From assembly GCA_008933995.1 (NCBI GenBank), contig WARS01004318.1:1901269-1965268 (forward strand): a stretch of DNA of 64,000 nt, written 5' to 3'. Made by a program: the position numbers and the translations under genes. The number at the start of each line of letters is the position of its first letter. The first letter of the stretch is position 1. The notes under the pieces are model-generated. The model made no database searches. It was given only the letters and a program-made list of their open reading frames with translations, and was not told where the DNA came from. This document shows, piece after piece, positions 58,931 through 64,000 of the stretch. Source of the DNA: Datnioides undecimradiatus. Lineage: Eukaryota; Chordata; Actinopteri; Lobotiformes; Datnioididae.

Positions 58931-59020
58931 TTCCTTTCACACCGGCGCTCTGTCGGGGATTTGCACCGTTTGAGGGCTGCTTGGGATTAAAAGTCCTGAT
59001 CGGTCGTCACATCCTTCACG
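58931..59020 (+). promoter_or_regulatory. eif3d: eif3d promoter and noncoding first exon
   Basis: The stretch before a consensus donor CTTCACG|GTAAGATT (intron from 59021) is GC-rich and contains TTCCTTTCAC at 58931-58940. That is a pyrimidine-rich initiator of the TCT/5'-TOP type typical of translation-machinery genes. The intron runs to the acceptor at 60141, where the coding exon starts three bases before ATG. The exact transcription start is not determined. Confidence 0.6.
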
Positions 59021-59931
59021 GTAAGATTGCGGCAAAACGTGTACAGACACGTTAAAAGTTGCAGTTTTCAGCTGTGTTTGAAGTTAAACGGTAACGAGTC
59101 TCGTTAAGTGTAAGTGTACGTAGCCTGCCACCCAGTTAGCTTAGCACACGGCCACCTGGCAAGATGACTAGCGTTAGCAGTAGCTACCGTTAGCTAAGTG
59201 AGTCAGACCGGCAAAGAGAAAAAACCCACTTTCACCGCGAAGATAATCCAGAAGGAAGGTCCGTCCTTACGATTTAATATAACATTATTCGTCGTTTAGT
59301 TAATGTGTCTTGTTCTCCTTCCGAAATTCTGAGTAATTTATCTTATTTTAGTAGCATGTGACTACGCAAGTGATGGCAACTCTGCTAACGTTAGCCAGCG
59401 GTGCTAGATGTCAGCTGGTGCCCCATAAAGATGCTAATTATAATCAATATATATACTAATTGGCTTTGTGATGGGGTCGTTGACTGACCCTAACGTGTAA
59501 CGTCACTGAAAAATAACCACATATGGTGTAAACTTACAAAAAACACAACTTTTCTTCTCTTTGTTCTGCTCAAACAGTTTAAAAAGCCGGAAAATAACAA
59601 TTAAAATATAAACGCTTTTATTTTTGCTGAGGTTTATTCATCCACTAAGATGCTGTTATAAACTCTTAAAGTTGTTGTGCCAATACTATAATAAATGACA
59701 ATTAAAAACTATTGACACAACGTGAGGCAATTCCTAAAAAAACAAGTTATTTCACTGTAAAAGCTGAACTTTTCCCGTTTAATTTCAGTGTAAAATGACA
59801 GTGCTATAAGTGCAAGTGTTGCTTTTGAATCTGATGAACATCCTTCACTATTTGCTTGTATATTGCAGTCTAAACTAACCAGCAGTGAAAGTGATTTCCA
59901 TTGGAGTTGTGGCAGCTTCTTGCTGGATGCT

Positions 59932-60032
59932 CAGGTGTCAATGATGACTAGCCCACTGCGCAAGCTGATCAGTGCCTTGTTGTTTGAGTGCATTGCTGGA
60001 GAAATCAGTGCTGCTTATTGGCTGAGACCCTG
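59932..60032 (+). ncRNA. Candidate C/D-box snoRNA in eif3d intron 1
   Basis: Perfect C box ATGATGA (59941-59947), an internal CTGA (59965-59968, possible D') and a D box CTGA (60022-60025). Outside the boxes CAGG-T-GTC (59932-59939) can pair with GACCCTG (60026-60032), with one bulged T and an unpaired A before the C box. Size and intronic position in a translation gene fit. No clear C' box and no rRNA target were established, so this is tentative. Confidence 0.25.
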
Positions 60033-60144
60033 TGCATGTCTGGGATAGGTGTGACCCATGGCGATGACTTGTTTGTGAATTGTACTTGTGTTATCCAGCT
60101 GTCTGGATGCAATGTTGAGGTGTCTTTATGTCCAACTTCAGGCC

Positions 60145-63100
60145 ATGGCCAAGTTCAACGCCCCCGTGATCCAGGACAACCCGTCCGGGTGGGGTCCATG
60201 TGCAGTCCCAGAGAAGTTTAAAGACATGCCTTACCAGCCTTTCAGCAAAGGAGACCGTCTGGGAAAGGTTTGTTGTCTTGCATTATAAACTTTTAAGGCT
60301 TTTAACCAATAGATTCAAGTTGCCTTCAGTTTTTTTGCCACATTGTTCCTGACGTGTGTTTCTTCTCTCAGGTTGCTGACTGGACTGGAGCCACTTACCA
60401 AGACAAGAGATACACAAGTGAGTAAGACAGCTGTTCTTCACTCACATTATTATATTGTGATTTTGATTTTGTCACATTAGCTCACACACTGCTATAACAG
60501 GCAGTGTAAAACTCATTTATTTACATTTAGATTCAGTTCATTTTAACAGCAAATAGAAATTTTAGGATGCTTTTGAATACTGTTAGTGAAAGTGTTTATC
60601 ATGACAGGATTGTCAGCTGCTTAAACATTCATGTGTTTCGCATTCAGATAAGTATTCCTCTCAGTTCGGAGGCGGCAGTCAGTACGCCTACTTCCACGAG
60701 GAGGATGAGACAAGCTTCCAGCTGGTCGACACTGCCAAGACGCAGAAGACGGCGTACCAGAGGAACCGCATGAGGTTTGCTCAGGTACAGCAGACGCACT
60801 GAGTGTCCCCCTCTCTGCCTTACATGTGACAGTTGATGCATTTGAATGAGTGTTTTGTCTCCTATTTGAACTCATCAGTGGTGTTTGTTTCCACAGAGGA
60901 ACCTGCGCAGAGATAAAGACCGCAGGAATCTGACTCAGTTCAACATGCAGACGCTTCCCAAGAGCGCCAAGCAGAAGGAGAGGTGAGACTCTTCTGACGC
61001 TGTCTGTCTCTCTTCTCAATGAGGATTACTGCTGTGTCGCACCATTATGATTCTACAGTAGCCCAGAATGGACAAACCAAACACAGGCTGTAGAGCGAGC
61101 CTTTCATGTTTTTTACAGCCACTGTAAGTTTTCCTGCTTGTTTGGAAAAAGGCAGCTTGAGCAGAGGGGTGTTCAACTACTGCAGCAATCTCCAGCTTCA
61201 CTACTACATATCACTCAATCCTCCATGCTGCTGTTTCCTGTTGAGCGTTTCTTCTTTTGGGACCCAGAGAAGACAAGATGGATCACACCTGCACACACCA
61301 AAGTCTGTTTCTGTGTCTTTTCAGGGATCGTATGCGTCTGCAGAAGAAGTTCCAGAAGCAGTTTGGTGTCCGTCAGAAGTGGGACCAGAAATCCCAGGTA
61401 TCGATCCCATAATTGACTCACTGAATTGGGCTTTTAATCGATGTTGTTCACCAGAAAATTAGTTTGCACCTGTTTTTGATCATTGATTAATGATTTATTA
61501 ATTACTGCCTTACTTTCTGATATATGTTGGGACAATGAATATCTGTGGGGTTCGGACTGTCAGCCAGACAACTTTAATTAAAGTAAATAATGTCACCCTC
61601 AGGTATTTTTCACCCATTTCTAAAATTTTACGGGAAAAAAAATTGGAACATTGATCCAAAATTAACACATTTTCCTGCAGCAGGATGAGTTGTTGAGGAT
61701 GAGTTGTTGCTGAGTGTCGGAGTTTATGTGGTACTGTGGTCATTGGCGTTGACTCCACCCCTCCTGTGTTCCTTCAGGCTCAGCTGAAGCCCAGAGACTC
61801 CTCTGTGGAGGTGAGGAGCGACTGGGAGGTGAAGGAGGAGATGGACTTCCCCAGGCTCATGAAGATGAGATACATGGAGGTGGCTGACCCTGTGGACATG
61901 TAAGTGGACCTGACCTGCTCTTTGTTCCTGCACCGAGGGGATGGGGGTGGTGGGGCGGGATGACATTAAGTGACCTCCTGTTTCCTGTGCTGCTCCAGCG
62001 AGTGCTGTGGTGCTTTGGAGTACTACGATAAAGCTTTCGACCGGATCACCACCCGCAATGAAAAGCAGCTCAAGAGCATCAAGAGGATCTTCCACACCGT
62101 CACCACCACCGACGATCCGGTCATCCGCAAGCTGGCTAAGACTCAGGGGAATGTGTTTGCCACTGACGCCATCTTGGCCACCCTGATGTGCTGCACACGC
62201 TCAGTGAACTCCTGGGATATCATCGTGCAGAGAGTGGGCAACAAGTTGTTCTTTGACAAGAGAGACAACTCTGACTTTGGTGAGTTTTGGAGAGACCTCC
62301 CGACACTGAACAGGAGCTCTGAACCTCCCTGTTCTGCTGCTTTAATACTGACTCCTCCTCCTCGTCCTCAGATTTGCTGACCGTGAGTGAGACCGCCAAT
62401 GAGCCGCCGCAGGATGAAGGCAACTCCTTCAACTCTCCCCGTAACCTGGCGATGGAGGCCACGTACATCAACCACAACTTCAGCCAGCAGTGTTTACGCA
62501 TGGTAAGATCACACATGGCATGAGAGCCTCCAGAGCTGCTCACACGTCTTTGTGCTAAGTTAAGCTACGCTAGCCAGCTGCTGGCTGTAGCCTCACATTT
62601 GACCAACAGATTTCATAAGAAAGCACATGAGAGCGATTCTCTAAAAAGCCTCCTGGTGTGTTTGTAGCTGTTATTTTCTCCTCTAACCATGTTTTATTGA
62701 ACAAATTCTGTCGTGTCTTTGTTTTCTCTTGTTCAGGGTGGAGAACGTTACAAGTTCCCAAACTCTAACCCGTTTGTGGAGGAGGATATGGACAAGAGTG
62801 AGGTGGCATCTGTAGCCTACAGGTGAGACCCTGCAGGTTAGTTCACTGTCACCTCGCAGAGTTTAGTTAGGATGTAATAACCATTTCCTGTTTGATTTTG
62901 GATTTCAGGTACCGTCACTGGAAACTTGGAGAAGACATCGATCTGATCGTCCGCTGTGAGCACGACGCAGTAATGACTGGCGCCAACGGAGAAGTGTCCT
63001 TCATTAACGTCAAGACCCTGAACGAGTGGGACTCCAGGGTAAGAGGAGGAGGTCTGAGGGGCGGGAAGTGGTTTTCAGGCTTTATTGTGAATATTTTATT

Positions 63101-63992
63101 CATTCAGATGTTTTATTTCTTTCAGTTTGGTGTTACTTTCATTTTACTGATCACAAGTCAAATGTCTCTCTTTTTAAATCTAAATACCAAGGTTCTCTGT
63201 AGTCTGTTGGGTTTGTTTGTTCATATAATAATTTGACCACGATTAAACAGATGTAGTTGCTGTAAATCTCCTCAGCACAGTAAGAGACTTTGTGAGTAAA
63301 GGTCCGAAAAGAGGCCAGTTAACGTAAATCAAAAGTCTGAAACAGGTTTCCAGGACATGAGTAAACACACACAAATCTCTCTTTTGAGAAATGACATTTC
63401 AAACTTATCCAGCTTAAATTAAAAAAACAACTGTTGAGTATTTAGATTGTAGTAAGTGCGCTAATCTTGTTTTATTATTACCGTGTCCAATCGTTAGTAT
63501 TGTAACGGGGTGGACTGGCGTCAGAAGCTGGACTCTCAGAGAGGAGCCGTCCTGGCCACCGAGCTGAAGAATAACAGCTACAAACTGGCTCGCTGGACCT
63601 GCTGCGCCATGCTGGCTGGATCAGAGTACCTCAAACTGGGGTAAGGGGCGCACACGCACTCAGAAAACCTGTTTTTAGAAACTGATTATGTCTCTGTCTT
63701 TCTTTAATGCTGACACACTGAACGTTATAGAGGTAGCAGCAGCTGCAGGAGGGATGAACGTCTGTAGCTCAAAAGTCCTCATTGCCGTGTGTTCTTCAGA
63801 TACGTGTCTCGATACCACGTGAAGGACTCTGCCCGTCACGTCATCCTCGGCACTCAGCAGTTCAAACCCAATGAGTTCGCCAGCCAGATCAACCTGAGCA
63901 TGGAGAACGCCTGGGGAATCCTCCGCTGTGTCATCGACATCTGCCGCAAACTGGACGAGGGCAAGTACCTCATCCTGAAGGATCCCAACAAG
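60145..63992 (+). CDS. eif3d: Eukaryotic translation initiation factor 3 subunit D, 3' end missing
   Basis: eIF3d is a peripheral subunit of eIF3 on the 40S ribosome. It can bind the mRNA cap itself for specialised initiation. Coding exons: 60145-60267, 60372-60417, 60648-60784, 60897-60982, 61325-61397, 61778-61899, 61999-62279, 62372-62502, 62737-62822, 62909-63038, 63498-63640, 63800-63992. All junctions are GT-AG and in phase, giving 517 codons. The start lies in AGGCCATGG, right after the acceptor. The protein opens [18 protein letters not shown] and contains [20 protein letters not shown], the RNA-binding basic region [11 protein letters not shown]...[18 protein letters not shown], then the cap-binding fold with [42 protein letters not shown] and [13 protein letters not shown]. 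It closely matches human EIF3D (548 aa). A donor at 63993 leads out of the window, so about 30 codons, including the acidic tail, are missing. Confidence 0.97.
62546..62594. mobile_element. Single arm of a foldback element in an eif3d intron
   Basis: GTCTTTGTGCTAAGTTAAGC then TAGCCAGCTGCTGGCTGTAGC matches the outer right arm of the element at 37731-38128. The other arm is absent. Confidence 0.6.
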
Positions 63993-64000
63993 GTGAGCCA

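Noticed and set aside
60050..60115. Second snoRNA-like segment (GCGATGA box) in eif3d intron 1
   Set aside because: The C box has a mismatch and no CUGA D box follows at the right distance. Only a small ATCCAG-CTGT-CTGGAT hairpin is seen.

Overview
The window comes from a ray-finned fish, most likely a percomorph teleost. It holds spliced vertebrate genes with GT-AG introns, whose products are fam83f, cyth4, sstr3 and eif3d. The noncoding DNA carries several repeats I associate with teleosts: an RTE/Rex3-type LINE, an L2/CR1-type LINE, GTTAGCATGCTAAC-rich repeats, foldback elements with GTTAGCTTAGC ends, and CA/TG microsatellites. The human orthologues of all four genes lie on chromosome 22q12-q13, so this is a block of conserved synteny. 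I see no prokaryotic operons, CRISPR arrays, tRNA or rRNA genes.

Layout. 1-3687: intron of fam83f, containing a piggyBac-type MITE. 3688-4899: the last two coding exons of fam83f (+), ending in a CAAX box. 4900-8092: 3' UTR and a short convergent intergenic gap. 8093-16518: cyth4 on the minus strand. All 13 coding exons could be rebuilt with consistent phase, giving 401 codons that encode a short coiled-coil region, a Sec7 domain and a diglycine PH domain. 16519 to about 35100: gene-free DNA with LINE fragments, a degenerate satellite of about 1 kb, and tandem repeats. About 35120-35393: a GC-rich candidate noncoding first exon ending in a consensus donor, probably sstr3 exon 1. 35394-51918: the inferred 16.5-kb sstr3 5'-UTR intron, rich in dispersed repeats. 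51919 to about 54200: sstr3 coding exon (+) and 3' UTR. 54200-58900: repeats and intergenic DNA. About 58931-63992: eif3d (+), with a noncoding first exon and 12 coding exons (517 codons). The window ends at the next intron, so roughly the last 30 codons are missing.

The genes do not form a pathway. FAM83F is a membrane-tethered CK1 scaffold, cytohesin-4 is a PIP3-responsive ARF exchange factor, SSTR3 is a Gi-coupled somatostatin receptor, and eIF3d is a subunit of a translation initiation factor. I found no convincing new biological system. The more useful leads are a Gln-to-Lys change in the position of the ciliary-targeting motif of SSTR3, a four-codon uORF just upstream of the sstr3 start, a possible C/D snoRNA in eif3d intron 1, a dispersed element with a variable 53-bp tandem array, and several nonautonomous transposon families.
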